Shown here one piece after another: positions 1 to 15,100 of a stretch of 64,000 nucleotides of DNA. Below the pieces are notes generated by a model, which was given only the letters and a program-made list of their open reading frames with translations, was not told the origin of the DNA and did not search any database. The translations under genes were made by a program, and so were the position numbers. Source of the stretch: Stenopsyche tienmushanensis (lineage: Eukaryota; Arthropoda; Insecta; Trichoptera; Stenopsychidae); NCBI GenBank assembly GCA_008973525.1, contig WACJ01000181.1:558001-622000 (forward strand), in the 5' to 3' direction. The first letter of the stretch is position 1; each line of letters opens with the position of its first letter.

Positions 1-180
1 TGTTATTTTAGGTCAGATACATTAAAAAGACTTTAAATATAAGTTTTGCTATGTTTGAGAATAATATGTTTTTTGTATTTGATTATTAAATGATCTGTAC
101 CATCTGATTAATTGCATTTTTAAAAAAAATCTGAATGTATTATGATTTACAATATTTTTAATAAAATGATAGGTTGCGGC

Positions 181-3100
181 ATGGAGGACAGTGGAAGTTG
201 TCGATCAAATGAATCTTTGGCAACGAGTGATGAATATGAGTTCATAATTTCATCTAAAAACAATAATTCTGTAAACCCTCAACTTCAAATTGGAACAAGT
301 ACTTCTGAATTGGAAAGAACGCTAACAGAGGTATTATTTCAATTTCTATATAAAAATTGCACGTATTTCTTGAACTTAATTGCAAATAATATATATTTGT
401 TTGAAAATAATGTTTGCTAAAATAGAGCCTGATTATTTTATTCTAAATAAGTATTAAGTAAAAATTACTTAAAATAGTTCAGAAAACCTTGTTTAATACT
501 TTCGTTGCCCAGCGTGAATCGTTGAAGTTCCTCACGGGGCCCAAATTCAATCTTCGGAGCATAAACAGAAGGAATGGATAAATATGGACTCTAAAAATGC
601 TATTTTGTAAGTCGTTATAGAAATACGTAAAAGTAGGGACTCACTTATTATCAGTAGTGCCAAAAATACATGCCTTCTGTTCAGAAAATTTATAGAAAAA
701 ATAAGGGGCATAATATTTGTAATGGTTTTTTGCTATACGCTTTGAATGGGAGTCACTATTGCATCCACTTTATTCTTCTGATCTCGCTCTTTCAGATTTT
801 CATTTGTTTTCCGTATTAGAGCAGTTTTCGGACACAAAAAAATATGAATTTGGAGGATATAAAAACTCCCTTTCTTCATTTTGTGCTTTTAAACCGAAGA
901 ATTTCTACAACAGAGGAATTCAAAAGGCTCTAATGTAAATCCATTTTTCTCTCAGCTCCACCGCAGCGTGTAACAAGCTTGATAATGAACCAGGCTCAAT
1001 AAATGAACTTTAATACTGTTGATAGCACACAATATTCGTTAATCTTTGTAATATTTCATAATGTTCAACTTGCTTGTTATCTGCTTTCTTTTGTTCAGCT
1101 ATTTTTGCCTATTAATGTGTTGCGAAAATAAAAGGACAGGGTTACCGTGCAAGCCTGCCAATTTGCTTCTGAAGGAGTAGATTTTGCAAAGGAGTGGTGA
1201 TACTCGGCTAATAACGCCACTCCAGAACAGTCAAGGGAGAATAACAAAATTGGTCAACGATAAGAATGATGCGAGTATCTTAATTATCAAAACAAACGTC
1301 TGCTCTCAAGACAACATGAATGAAAGTCGTCTTATCTTTGTTGAAAGAGCTTAATGGTTTATCCGACGATAGCGAATTTCAATTAATTATACCTAAATTT
1401 TATGACGGTTCAAAGATTCTTTAGAATACGATTTTTTGTTGAAAAGTAAGTATGAACATTTACGAGTTTCTATAAAAAAAATATATTGAGAATGTTTAAG
1501 ACACATGGAAGTACTTTTACGGCACGACTTTGTCATCGATGCACAAGTGTATGATAAGACGCAAGACACATGTCTCTGTCTCAAGATTTCCAGTCTGATA
1601 GGGTTAAAATTGTGTTGTTTTTCTTACCACTATAAAACGGCATGCTTTTTGACACTACTGATATTAGCAAAGAGGAAAATTCTTGACCATCATGAAGCAA
1701 GAAAAAAGTTAAAATGGCTTCAACATATTGTCCTTATCATATTTAAGTAGAGGAAGAAAGCGTCACCCAAAATACTTATGATGGAAGAATACCTATCACA
1801 TGCATCTGAGTGATATGACGTTTTATGTGTTAACTGTTTGCTATTTATTTAATCAAACATCGATATTATTTCAAATTGTCATCAAGATTAATATGAGCAC
1901 CAATAGAATCTTCTCACATTGACACATTCATCAATCAGTGAATTGATTGAGTTACTTGCTTGAGCTACTTGATTAAATCCGACAGTCGGAGCATGAGCGC
2001 GTAAACAGAGTGATTAGCTGGAATAGCGATACAAAGCAATCCGTAAGGCAAGCCTATTAGAAGAATTTGCTTTCTATGTTACCAAAAGAAGACATAAATT
2101 GTCAAATAACAGGAAACGAGATTTTTTTTAAAAAAAAATTATAGTTATGGCGAACCTAAGCACTTGGACTCAAATTCAGGATATTTTTCGATGGGTTTTG
2201 GCAACAAATCTGTTATATTTTGGCATAGATTACACTTCAATGTTAGTGCAGCTAATACCTTTTCCATCCAAGATAATTATAATACTGAACTCAACTTTTT
2301 CATATAATAATATAATATATTTTTTTCCTAATACCTGGTTTTTCATTCTTTTCAATCATATTTTGACAGTAAATTATATAGGAGTTAACATAAGTCATGT
2401 TTAGAATGCCATAAAATACCGCTATTGGTCATCTGTTTGTTTTGTGACTACATAACGTTGAGGAACACATCGAAGATCAACCCGTCTTTTTGTTTTGTTA
2501 TAAAATAATATCATTTGCAGTATCCTGATGTATTTTTTGGATTTGATCGACATATTCATTCTCCAAGTCGCTCTAACTATCCTCTTCGAATACGTCATCC
2601 TCCGAAGCACTATCAGAATCTTCTTGCGTATAATCATATTCATTTTATATAATATTCTCGATATCATATGGGATGATGACATTGCCCTTTATTTATACCT
2701 CTATCTAAAATAATGATACTCAATAAAGATCATTTTATTGACTATCTTTATTTTAATTCATAGATTTTGCTATAAAAAACGAAATCATACGTCGAAGTAA
2801 AGTGTATTATATTGATGTTATCAAGGTGGCACTATGATAATAACGCAATACAACCATTTCTCGATAGCTTCTGACGGTAACATAGTTGATTCGAAACCAC
2901 AAAGCGCTAACCTCATGCGTTAAAAATACATTAACAATATTTGTCAGCGTACACGTCGCTTTGACTCTCACTGTTGCAGTGTTTTTATGAAACGAGGGAT
3001 TCTGGAACTCCTATCTTTGTCAAAATTTCCTAGATGCATTCCTAATTAATGCAGTTAAACGCTTCTATATATTTTTTTAAAATGTGTTTTTTGTATTTGC

Positions 3101-6100
3101 GTTTATTTGTTAAATAGAAAAAGTCATCTATTGGCAAAACAGAAATATTAAAAAATAGCCTTCACTTCTTATACGCTGTTGTTTTTAATATATTAATATA
3201 ATTGAAAGTAGTAAGTCTTGTAACGAATTGTTAATTGCTGCATCATGCGATTAGTTCTATGTGCAAAACTAACTATATTATTCTGATGATACATCACATG
3301 ATTTTTTACTTTATCAAAGTTATTTTTCAAAGTGGTTTTATGACTATTGTCTTATTCCACTGTTATTGTTATTTACATTGTACATTACAATGAAAATCAT
3401 ATTAAAACCTATAGTTTATTTTCAATATGATTTAAAGCGTGTTAAATTGTGAAAAAAGTACTTTATTAAATATTATATTCAACGATTGTTTATGGAGTTC
3501 AATGTGCATGGCTTATATCATTACCATATGTAAACAGATAATTAGTAAACTATTAAGTAATGCTATCTTAAATATACAGCCTTGTTCAAAAATATTGAGT
3601 TTTCATGTATTTTTACACATTAGCCCCGAAGGTTTCCTAGAAATTTGCCGAAGTATGTTTTAGAAATCTTTATCTTTATGTTTTAGAAATCTTTATCTTT
3701 ATAAATTATATTTATATCATCATCATCATAGTGCAGCCACTAACAGTCCACTACAGAACTATGGGCCTCTTCAATATCCATTCACAGGAAGGGTTTACAT
3801 CCATTTCGTCTGTATCATACATTCACCTCCTTATTCGCTCGATATTGAAGGTAGCATTACCACCGAGTTTTATTTCGAACGTTCACCCAACGGGTATCCT
3901 GAGTGATCGTATTGACGAACGCTTTCGCAATCGTCTCGATAAGGAATGTGGAAGGTTTGTAAAGACTGAGTAGTTTTCTTGGAAAGATGGTGGAAAACTA
4001 CTCTAGACGACCTTTTTGACTCTACTGAAAAGGGCTTTCTGGAGTACAAGGAGTCCAGTCCCCCCTTTCCTCGCTAGGGCGTTGCCGGGGTAGGGTGAAG
4101 ACAGACGTGACGCTTGATTGCATCTCGGATTCGCTCCTACACCAACTGAGGGTGTCTCCCCGTCACCGTACAACTTACCCGAGCGAATTCGAAACTGAGT
4201 GGTTTCACCATCATTTCAGGTTGCCCCTCTCAGTTCGGCGATTACAAAACGATATAGAAGTCAACGGAAGATAATTTTGTTTACGTTGCAAAGTGAAGTT
4301 CCTCATATGCATCCCTTCGAGGCCGTCTCTTTGATGTTTTTCTTGTCCTTGTTCTGTTCCTAAAAAATCTTGGTTCCGAACCGATACGGTTCATCATGCT
4401 CCATATTTTTGGGTAGGTCGACTATGTAACGGATAGCGAGTGATAAGCAAGTCTTGATTTGTAAAAGTAGCAATGAATAGTAGATAAACTAAGTATTAGC
4501 TTGCTGTTAAAAGAGTATTTAAGTATTTACTCTGTAAATATGTATAAATAAAGTGGCCAATAGTTAAAGTACATAGAATCGTATAAGCATAGTAGTTAGG
4601 AATAGTCAGATGTGGTTAGGCCGCAAAGAAGTATTAGTCAAATTGTATTAGCAAAGGGTAATTATGTCGCATCAAAATATTCGAAAAATCTCCAGAATTT
4701 TTCAATATTACTACAAGGGTGTAAGGATAGGGAAATCACTTAAAAGTTTGCTCCTAAGGCATCAAAAAATATTTGAGGAAAATCATTCAAAAAATGTCAT
4801 CTGATGAGTCAAACTTTGAGGTGAATCATTGTTTACAATCTTGTTCAAAAGTAAACAATGTTTTGAAATGTTTCCTTAAGGTTTGTCACTAAAAAAAATG
4901 TAGAAGGTCTAAATCATATTAATTATTTTTTCTTTGGGTGGTATTTCGTCTTATGTTTCGAAAGCCAGGGGTGGGCGAGGAGTATCATGTAAGAGCGTCT
5001 GGTGCCCATTGTAAACACAGAGGAGGCAATATTATAATTCAAACTCAACTTCTTATGAAGATACCAAAAATATGATCGATTCTTGGATAGCTCCAAAAGA
5101 CGTGTGGTTTTTTCGACATGGAATTCAAATCCTGCCTAAAATGGCAATAACATATTCACACAGCCAATACTAAAATAATAAATTGTTGAAGATTTTACAG
5201 CATGCGTTACTTTTGGTCGAAGCTGTATTTTTACACGAAGTGTTGTTTTCATGTTTGCTTTTATATAACATTCTGAAAATTTTAAAAATTCTACTCCCTG
5301 CTAATAATATTCGTTTATTAGATAGTGCGTTTTATTCAACAGAAACGATATTCGCTTGGGTTATTCCTTACAATTAATATGTATCAGTAATTTATGGGGA
5401 AATTTTATTCCGTATCAAGTTTTATTATTGAAAGTATAACTGATAAGAAATTTGTTGTAATAATATTTCATGACGCAACTCAGTAAACACTATTCGACGT
5501 GTAAAAATCTTAGTTTTATTTTTATATATCTCGGCGCATGCATAGTGATTATAATGCATATTTTGTGTTTATAGGTGTTGTTGGAGACTCAAACTCCTTC
5601 AGAAGAAAATTCTAAAGGTAACAAATCACTTATTGAGACTAACGCACCGAGCACATTAGATTTGCGAAGAGAAATATCTGATTTAAATATCTGCAGCAGT
5701 ATGAGCTCTTCAAGTGTAACTGATGGAACTGGATTTTGTTCATTAGATAATGGGGACATTAATGATGCATCAGGGACTTCGCAATTGTCAGAGGTAAATA
5801 TTTGCATTTATGTGGTAAAGCTTAGAGTATTTTTAAGACTTGAATCAATAGACTTGTTGAAAATTCCTTACAGTTACATTAAAATGCACCTATAGCGATA
5901 ATAAGTAGATTAATAATCTGATCCTACAACCTTTTTCAATTAATCAAAGCCTGGCATAAGTCTCCTTTTAATTATTTTACCAGAGTTTGATATACTGCCG
6001 GTGACTAAGCGGTCTTGGTTTCTCTATTTTTTGTCTAGTTTATAAAGAATTAAAAATTGATTGAGTGTTGTTATCACAGTATCATCTTATGATTCAAAGA

Positions 6101-9100
6101 AGAAGATGATGATGAGAAATGGATTCGATACTATAACCTTACGAACATACATGGCCTACTGGCCACTACACTACGGCTATATAGAGCAAAATTAATTTAT
6201 GAAAATCATGCTAAAGCGAAATTGTGTTAAGCGAGAAATGGGTGTATGTTTCAATAAATTTTCAATAGTAATATGTATTTCATTCAGTAATGTATATTTC
6301 TCGAGCGCCTCTCAAGTGCAAAGGGTTAAACAAGCCACTATTCTATAACTGATTGTATTAACAACCAAACATTTAAATAACAAATATGTATAATAAATTA
6401 ATTCAGGACATTTTTTTTCTTGTAATATGTATATGTTTTGGAAAAATTTTACTTTTGTATATTCTAAATGTAAGGGTGCCGTGGTTTAAAATACTCAACA
6501 TAAATAACGTACTTTTATGTGATGCCGCTTTTACGATAATATTTTAAGAATATTATGCAGATAGAAAGCTGTACAGGCTGCCAAACTCAACTGACTGAAG
6601 CTATTTGGAACAAAATGTGGGTGGAGAATGTATCATATTTCGAATTGCAGATTATAAAATTTAATAAATGCTATCTATAAGCCATATATTTTGAGTAAAT
6701 GATGATGTTTACTTTCCATATGTTTGAAATGTATTCAGTTGAAAATAAGTATTTGCAATGTTAACATTCTCTTTGTTTGTTTATATGCCAATAGATAAAC
6801 TAGGTTCTTTTAAATCTAATTCTACAATTTTAGTCAGTGTTTTGAGTCTTTAAACAAATAACATTCATTTGAATTTTAAATTAATGTGTGTGTCAGTTTG
6901 TGAAATTTATTTTGACCTTTTGCATTTGAGGTATTTTTCTCTCAGGCGGATTAGTAATTCGAGACGATTTTGGTTATATTAGGCGTTTTACAGGTACTTT
7001 AAAATGATTTTGTACTCAAACAAACGTATGCAAATAATAAAATTTTAATAACATATTTATTGCTACATTTTACAAAACGAAATAATCACCACTAAAACCC
7101 CCCTCTTCTGCTGCCACCCGTCTATTAGTTAAGTATTGCGCAAGGGTGCCAGCTATGTGTCTCTCCTGGGCTCTTCAGCTATTCAGGTGGTGAGTGAGAG
7201 TCACCTCTCGAGTGCAGTGTGCAGTGAGAAATGAGACTTTATTTTCATGGCAGATCATACATGCCACTGCTATGGCGGCACTCGACTGCTAAGGGTTATA
7301 GTGATAACTATATATAGTTATTTGTATATCATTTCGATTGTTAAAATCAAGTCAAGGGTAGTTTTTCTGCTTGGATATGATTTGTGATTTCCTTTTAATT
7401 CCCATATGTTATTCATTGTTTGTTTCGATTAACTTGTTGTTTGCCTATATTTTGTAGTTTATCCTTATAACTGCCAGCAAATTTAGGGATATTAGAAATT
7501 GCGTAAAATGTTATATATTTTATTGTCTAAATGCGACTCGTGTGTCCTGGCATATGCACGTATACCACATGCTGTCCTGCAGGATCATTTATGGCTTTTG
7601 TGCATTTATTGTTCAGGATTGTCACAGCGCATAATGAATATTTTTATTTTTTGTTACTATTTAAAGAAATATATGTTTTCTTCTGTGAAGAAACATAGCG
7701 ACTCACCGGTAAGTCGCTGGTGCTTGTGTGATTTTTATTTTTTGTTATCAAGTATAAAATAAATTTGCGTTTATATTAACGCATGATAATGTTTTTAAAT
7801 GATGAATTGGTGTTTATAAAATTATCGGTTTTCCTCTTTGATTACCGTTTTGTTGAGTCATTCAATGTGACATTGAATGACAAAATTAAATCTGTTTTCA
7901 TTATGTTGAGATTACTTTAAAAACAACAACTGCTGTTTTGGTTTGATTCTTTAATATAAAGAATCGTTTTTTTGTGCTTTTGTTTTATAAAACCATTATG
8001 CATTTGAAGTTATAACAGTTATTATTTGGTTGAAACCATTGTGTATTTGTGCTTTATTTATTTTAACCTATTGCAGTTATAGTGCCACTCCCAATAGACA
8101 ATTGCTTAGTGCTTTTTGTTTTAAATAAAATACATCATTGTCAGAGATTGATCATGAAAATGGTAATAGCAACGGAGAAATTCTTAATGATTGTTTCAAA
8201 AAAATGAGAAGCAATGAAATTCTGTTGTTTATTTTATTTAAATTCAAAATCATTTCAATAACAAATGTTCTTTATATTCTAACAGTTCATCACGAATTTA
8301 ATTATACTTGCTGATAAAAAAATATATGTATATCCAAATTAAGATAGAAAATGTATGAAAAATATATTATTTAGATAGCGAAAGGATTAAAATAACAATA
8401 CGTGTGTTTAAAAACAAACATATCTTTAATTTCATATATTTTATTATTGTCCTAAACAGGAGCCGTGCAAACTAGTGGGTGGGTCCAAATTTTATCAAAT
8501 ATCAGATAGTCCTAAAGATTCTAATTCTCCGTTGACTCCACAATCTCCTAAAGAAAAACAAGACCACATGAAACCAACGTACAGTGATGAAGAAGGTGAG
8601 AAATGAAACTCAATCTTAAACTTTTATACAACGTGCTATTATCTAACACCTTGTTCCATTTATTAACTAGATCAAAAATTGCGTAATTTTAAATTGAAAA
8701 ACTCAGAAAAGACCGAATTTATCTCATTCGACAATTTAATATATTTTTTTAAAAATGTTTAATTGACTGGAACAGATGGTAATCAAAAGGTGACAGGTCT
8801 GATGAGTATACAGGATGCAATAAAGTCATGTTGTAGGAGTATGGTACAGTTTTTCATCAAATCTTTTTTTTTCCTATGGGAGGGGAATCTTGCATTCTTA
8901 TGCCTGGGTTTGATCCCAGGGTAGTGACAGACTCTTATTGACTAAACCCCTCCCTTATTATTTTTTGTCCCTCTGGTATTGTTTATCACATTGCTTCAGA
9001 AAGACAGGTAGTCTGGCCTTAAGTAGCTGGTCCTATTGTAGTGTTGGAGAGCTGCTCTGTGCCTCTCTCTTTCACTGCTTTCTTTGGCGCTCATGATTTC

Positions 9101-12100
9101 TTCAACGAAATCTCGCTAAAAGTCCCAGTTTTTCTTGCTCACCATCATGCCGTGGACCATGTTCTCAGCGTTGAGCTCAGCAACCCTGAGTGCTTGTTTC
9201 AGCGTGTTTCTTTGGGGTGTCCAAGCCTCGCCATCATGCAGGATAACTTTAATGAATACTTACACTTGTAGCGGACACTTTTTCGCATGACACTTTACTT
9301 TGGAGTGGGATATTTTATATAGAAACTTGTCACAATTTTTTATAATTTATGTTTGATGTATTTTCATTTCAGAAATGTTATATGTATATTTATAAATGTT
9401 GCCAAGAGAAAGATTGTAATTATAGTTAAACGCGATTGCGATTAGTTTTTTGTAATACGAGATTACAGTCTCCGGTATACTGCGAGTGGTGTGTCGAGGA
9501 CTGTGATCCAAATTTCCCGCAAAAGATGTATTGATAATATAAATGTTGTTAAATATTTAATTATAATTTTTTTAAGCGATATTATTTGCCTTTCATTGTG
9601 AATTACATAGTTTCAGATGTCGATCAAGAATGCACAGTATTCAGTGGTGTAAGCTATTTAGGTGCAGCCGGAATCAACGCTCCCAAATCTGAACAAGAAA
9701 TTCAAAGGAATATGGCTGTTCTGAGTGAGCAAAAAGAAAGCGAAATGGGTATAGCAGTAGCTGTATCTATACCGACATGTTCACAAGGCCTAGTAGTGTA
9801 AGTTACATTCAATGTAAAATGACATGAAACATAGTGTTATAAAACAGTAATAAATTCGACTTTGTATTATTAGACTATGGCATTCCTTATTGGTATATTT
9901 AAAATATATTTGTTCTTTAAAAATGTTTTTTTGTAAATTTCAGATTATATGATGCAGCCACAAATAGTGTTATGGCCCGTTATGCCGTGCATCGAATTTT
10001 GTTTTACGCAAGAGGAGCAGCAAACACTCCTCAAGCACCATGTTTTGCATTTACATGGTCTCATGGAGACACAAAAGAATCAGCCATATTTCAATGCCAT
10101 GTTTTCAGGTTACAAAATTATATAGAAATTTCATCGAGATATTACAGATTGAACCTTACTAATTAACAGTACAGCAAAACCTCGATACATACAGGTTAAC
10201 TATGAGCAATTTTCTTAATTAGTATTAAAATTATGAAATAAAAATTTGATACTTCGAGTAAACAAGTTAAACTGTTGTAGAGTTGCGTGAATCCCCGGCC
10301 CGCGTGGCAAACACCAGTGTACTGTGTCAAAACCTACGCGTTATTATTTCAGGGGATCCCTTGATATACTATCTATCTGGCTAGTGGCAGTCTACGAGCA
10401 GGACGGCATTATGTCTCAAATTCTAGTACTAGATGAATGACGTGATTATCATGGCCGCTAAAAATTGTTTACATGCGGCGAATATAATATTAATATTAAT
10501 AGGACGTTTTTAATTTTTTTACATTTGACCGGATTTTTTGTTCGTTATATCCAAAGTCCGTTAAATAGAGGTCCGTTGTATCGAGGTTTTGCTGTACACA
10601 AGTTTTGGTAATTAGACAAAATCAATAATGAGTTCTATTCTATTTTAAAATGGCAATGAGCTAATTGGGGAATTTACCCGTTAATTTATGCTTGAGCACT
10701 TTTATTATCAATAGCCATTAGTTTACTGAATGGTTTATATGTGAATTTTACAAATCTAATAAAATGTGCATTGAATACCTGGGGCTAGAACCGGAATAAA
10801 ATTTTACATGGTCAGCAAATAGAAACCATAGAACACTTATTAACACCTACGTACTAATGGGTTTTTTTTTCATTTGTAGATGTCAAATTGCAGAAGCAGT
10901 ATCACAAGTTTCAAGTATGTTTTAGCAGATAAGATTGTATATCAATATTTCATATCTATATTTATATATTATACATGGTTTTAATCTTTTTTTATTCGAT
11001 AGGTTGTTTTGCTAAAGCATTTGAACGAGTCCCCCGCTCAATGACATCTTCTCTTACTAGCGAATGCACCATGAGCGGATCTTTAGTTTCAGCCACGGGA
11101 ACTGCACTGCCAGAATTCACATCGTCCAGACAAATAATGCACGTTCTAGAGTGTAGTATGGAGATTAGGGAAAGCGATCCCAAGGTATTTATAATAGTTA
11201 ACACGTAGTACATTTTTAACGATAATTTCGACAATGCACCATTTTGAATCATTTTATTCACATTTTAGGGAGTTTTTAGTACTGTCCCGAAAGAACGAAT
11301 TGGTTTTAAGCTGCGAGCGGGTGTCGATAAACAAGTTGCTATAACAGTGCAACAAGTCTCACCCAATGCTCAAGTTGGATCTGAATTACAGGTTTATTTA
11401 TTAGTATATGTTTAGATCATTGTAACTGTTTGTGATATTTGTTTTATTTTCTACTTATTTTTTAATTTTATTCTGCAGCCTATGTCTATGTCTCAACTAT
11501 CATTGCCTAACGGGGGTCTTGTAATTGAAAGATGTTTTGGAGTCTTACTTGCTCCCGGGCGTAATGTAAAACATTCCGATATGCAGCTTCTTGAAATGGT
11601 AAATTTAATATCTTTTAATTACTAATTCTTTACTGTTTTTGAGATTTACGTGGATTACGTGCTTACTTTAGAAACAAATTTCCTATATTTTGAGCAACAA
11701 TGTGTGGTAATTATAATTATATGCCATTTGTAGATATTTAATTAATTTCATTACAGGTTAGCGGAGGAGGCACTGGAGCTACAGGTGGATTATCTTGTTG
11801 CATTAGTGCACTGTGGAATGCTTCTGAATCAGCATTAGCTTCTTTGAATGTCGGTTCTCAAGATCCTCTCCCGGTCTATATAACTGTTGCAATAGACCTG
11901 GTTATACGAGGAATGAGAGAACCTATTAGGTATTTTTATGTTATTTGTTTAGTTAGAAAACTATTTTACCATTCGATTAGTTCATTTTTGTGTGAATATT
12001 GATTATTTATAAATTTGTATTTTCATTAACGCAGGCTTATTATCGAAACACCAGTCAAAGTTTTCCCACAAACTGAAAGATTTTGGTATTATTCAAAGCG

Positions 12101-15100
12101 ACCATTAACACAGCAATTTTTGATCTACCTCAAAGAGGTTTGCAGTGAGGTTTGTTATTATATAAAATTATTTGCATTCATTGTTTTGTTATATACTACC
12201 GCAATATAAACGAATACATGTAATTAGTGTAAACGAATGTAAATTTTATAGTGCTGAAATTGTTTTATAGAAAAACGATTCGTATGGTACACAATATGAG
12301 GTAATCAGTTTGGATACTTCTGGAGAACTGGATAGAAGTAGACTTAATTTGACGTTAAGTTTGTCCAGTTTATTACCTTCACCATTGAATACTCAACCGG
12401 CTCCTCTAAGTCCCGACGATGATGTTTCAGGTTATTTTAATATCAAATTTTTAAGATATTGTATCGGCATAATGTTTAAATCTTTATTATTTGTATCTTT
12501 ATGAATTATAGATGGCGATGAACCACTTTTGAGTGGCACTGGAGAGGTTTCAAAGGAATGTTGTGAAGGAGTTCTAGAAAATTGGGCACAAGTTTTAAGA
12601 AGGTAAAATATAGATTTTGAACAATGGCTATATAGTGGAACCTCGGCTTACGAGTGTTCTTGGTTATGAGTTTTTCGGGTTACGAGCCAAGATTCATCAA
12701 AAATTTTGTCTCAGTCTACAAGCAAAATTTCAGGTTACACAATATTAGATGTTCCCATAAGTAATGTTTTATTCTCGATGCACGCTCTTTAAAATAGTCT
12801 CCTTTGTTCTGTTGATCAGTAAGGACGTGTTCTGAAGTTTTTCATGTGAGCGGCTAAACATGCTTTTTCGATGCCTTCGAATATTTTTACTATGTCTATG
12901 TTATTCCCGTAAGTGTAAACAATAAGTTGACAAAGTTTTATCGCAATCGGATGAACATTATGGCAGCGCATTGAATACGAACAAACAAAAATTAATTTTT
13001 ATATATTAGAAAATTATTAAATGGATTTTTTTTTTCATAGTAATATTTTTGGGGGTCCGGAACGAATTCATTGCATTTCCATTATTTCTTATGGGAAAAC
13101 TTATTTCGGGTCATGAGTTTTTCGGATAACGAATTACCTCCTGGAATGAATTAAACTCGTATCCTGAGGTTCTACTGTATTTGAAATATTTCATAATTGT
13201 ATACATTTAAAGTTGATTAAACACATTATAAAATTCTTATTTTAATCGTAGTTGGAATAAAGAAAAACCGAGGGCCCTCAGCTCCCTTGTAAAACTTGGT
13301 GTTCCTGAAGCTCTCAGAGGAGAAGTTTGGCAAAGACTTGCGGACGTCGATAATCATCAGAATTTAATGGATACATATCGTTTACTTATTACTAAGGTGT
13401 TTATTTTTCATTTTTTTGCTTTAATTTGGATGATATGCCTTTAAACATTATTTTAAATAAATTTAATCAATAGGATTGTCCGTGTGAAAGTGTCATCCAA
13501 AGGGACATTGCTCGTACATTTCCTGCCCATGATCACTTTCGTGAGGTTGGGGGTCTTGGGCAAGATTCATTGCTAAGATTAGCTCGTGCATATGCTGTTT
13601 ATGATTCTGAAGTTGAATATTGTCAGGGATTGAGCTTCGTAGCTGCCACCTTATTGCTTCACGTATGTATTATTATTTAATATGTATAAATATTCCTGTA
13701 TATATTAATTAACCATTGAACTTATTTTTGAAAATTTTATAATATATAGATGCCCGAAGAACAAGCATTTTGTGTATTAGTTAGGCTTATGTATGGTTAC
13801 GGCTTGAGAGAACTTTATAAAGATGGTTTTGAAGTTCTAACGTTAAGATTATATCAACTTCACAGACTCATGGAGGTAAGTTATACAAATAGCCATTTTA
13901 TTTATAAATGTTTTAAGTAAATTTAAGTAAATACAATAAAATATGTTATTTTAGGAACATGTTGCTGATCTTCGCGCTCATTTTACAAAAATGGGTGTTG
14001 AACCACATATGTTTGCATCGCAATGGTTTTTAACACTTTTCACTGCTAGATTTCCACTGCCACTTGTAAGAAATAAATATTTTTGAGAAGATGAATATTT
14101 TAACAAACAATTAAATATTTACATTTTTTTAATTTTTAGGTATTCCATATAGTTGATGTATTTCTACTTCAAGGGATGGATACACTTTTTCAAGTTGCTT
14201 TAGCTTTGTTAATAAGATCAAAGAAAGATTTAATGCAACTCGATTTTGAAGGAATTCTCAAGTATTTCAGGTAATATTAAAATAATACATTTTCTAAAAG
14301 TTACATGCCCGTACTTCCAGGCCCAACCGGAACTTATACATATATTTCATCATAATTTTAAGCTTAAAATCAATATTTAAACTGCTATCTTTAGCCAGTT
14401 AATAATATTTTAAATTCAAATTTTCGAACACTATTGTGTTATTTACATTAACTTTTGTTGAAAATTACATTTCAATTAAGTCTTTGACTATCTGTGTGTG
14501 TATAAGATCATATAAAAATACTTGTAAATGTCTACAGAGTTACTTTGCCAAAGAAATGTAGGGCAGAAGAAGTATCACGTCAAATTATTAAACAAGCGTG
14601 CGCTATAAAAGTGAAACGGCTTTCTAAATATCAGCAAGATTTTGAAAATCTTACAAAAGGTAATTTATAATATACACGCTGTGTTTGCATTTACATATTA
14701 TTTTTATTGTGTGAATGTTGTTTAAGCATTTTTGAATAATTCATTTTTAGAAGTAACAGAAACAGAGCAAATGGGAAATGAACTAGAACGCCTGAGAGCA
14801 CAAAACGAACAGTTACTACAAGAAAAGACTTCTTTACAGGGACAACTCTCTGATGTAAGCAAATTAAATTGAGCACTTCTGAAATTAATTTCATATAATT
14901 TTATATTTAATTTAATTTTTACCATGACTCAGGCAAAAATGTCATTCACTGTTGAAATGGAAAGAGCTCGATGTGATGCTGCAAGAAGTGCTACTATTGT
15001 GCAGGAATATAAAGATATTTGTAGCCGTTTGGATCAACAGCTTACTGTTACAAAAGTTAGTTTTAAATAATGGTAAACATCTAATTATATCTATTTTGTT

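Noticed and set aside
142..180. ATG142 as the RABGAP1 start
   Set aside because: It is in frame and possible, but it lies in AT-rich DNA before an AG that looks like a splice acceptor (171-172). ATG181 has the better context and begins a plausible MEDSGS leader.
7041..7170. Coding interior of the element at 6914-7290
   Set aside because: I checked both strands for transposase motifs and found only stop-rich sequence.
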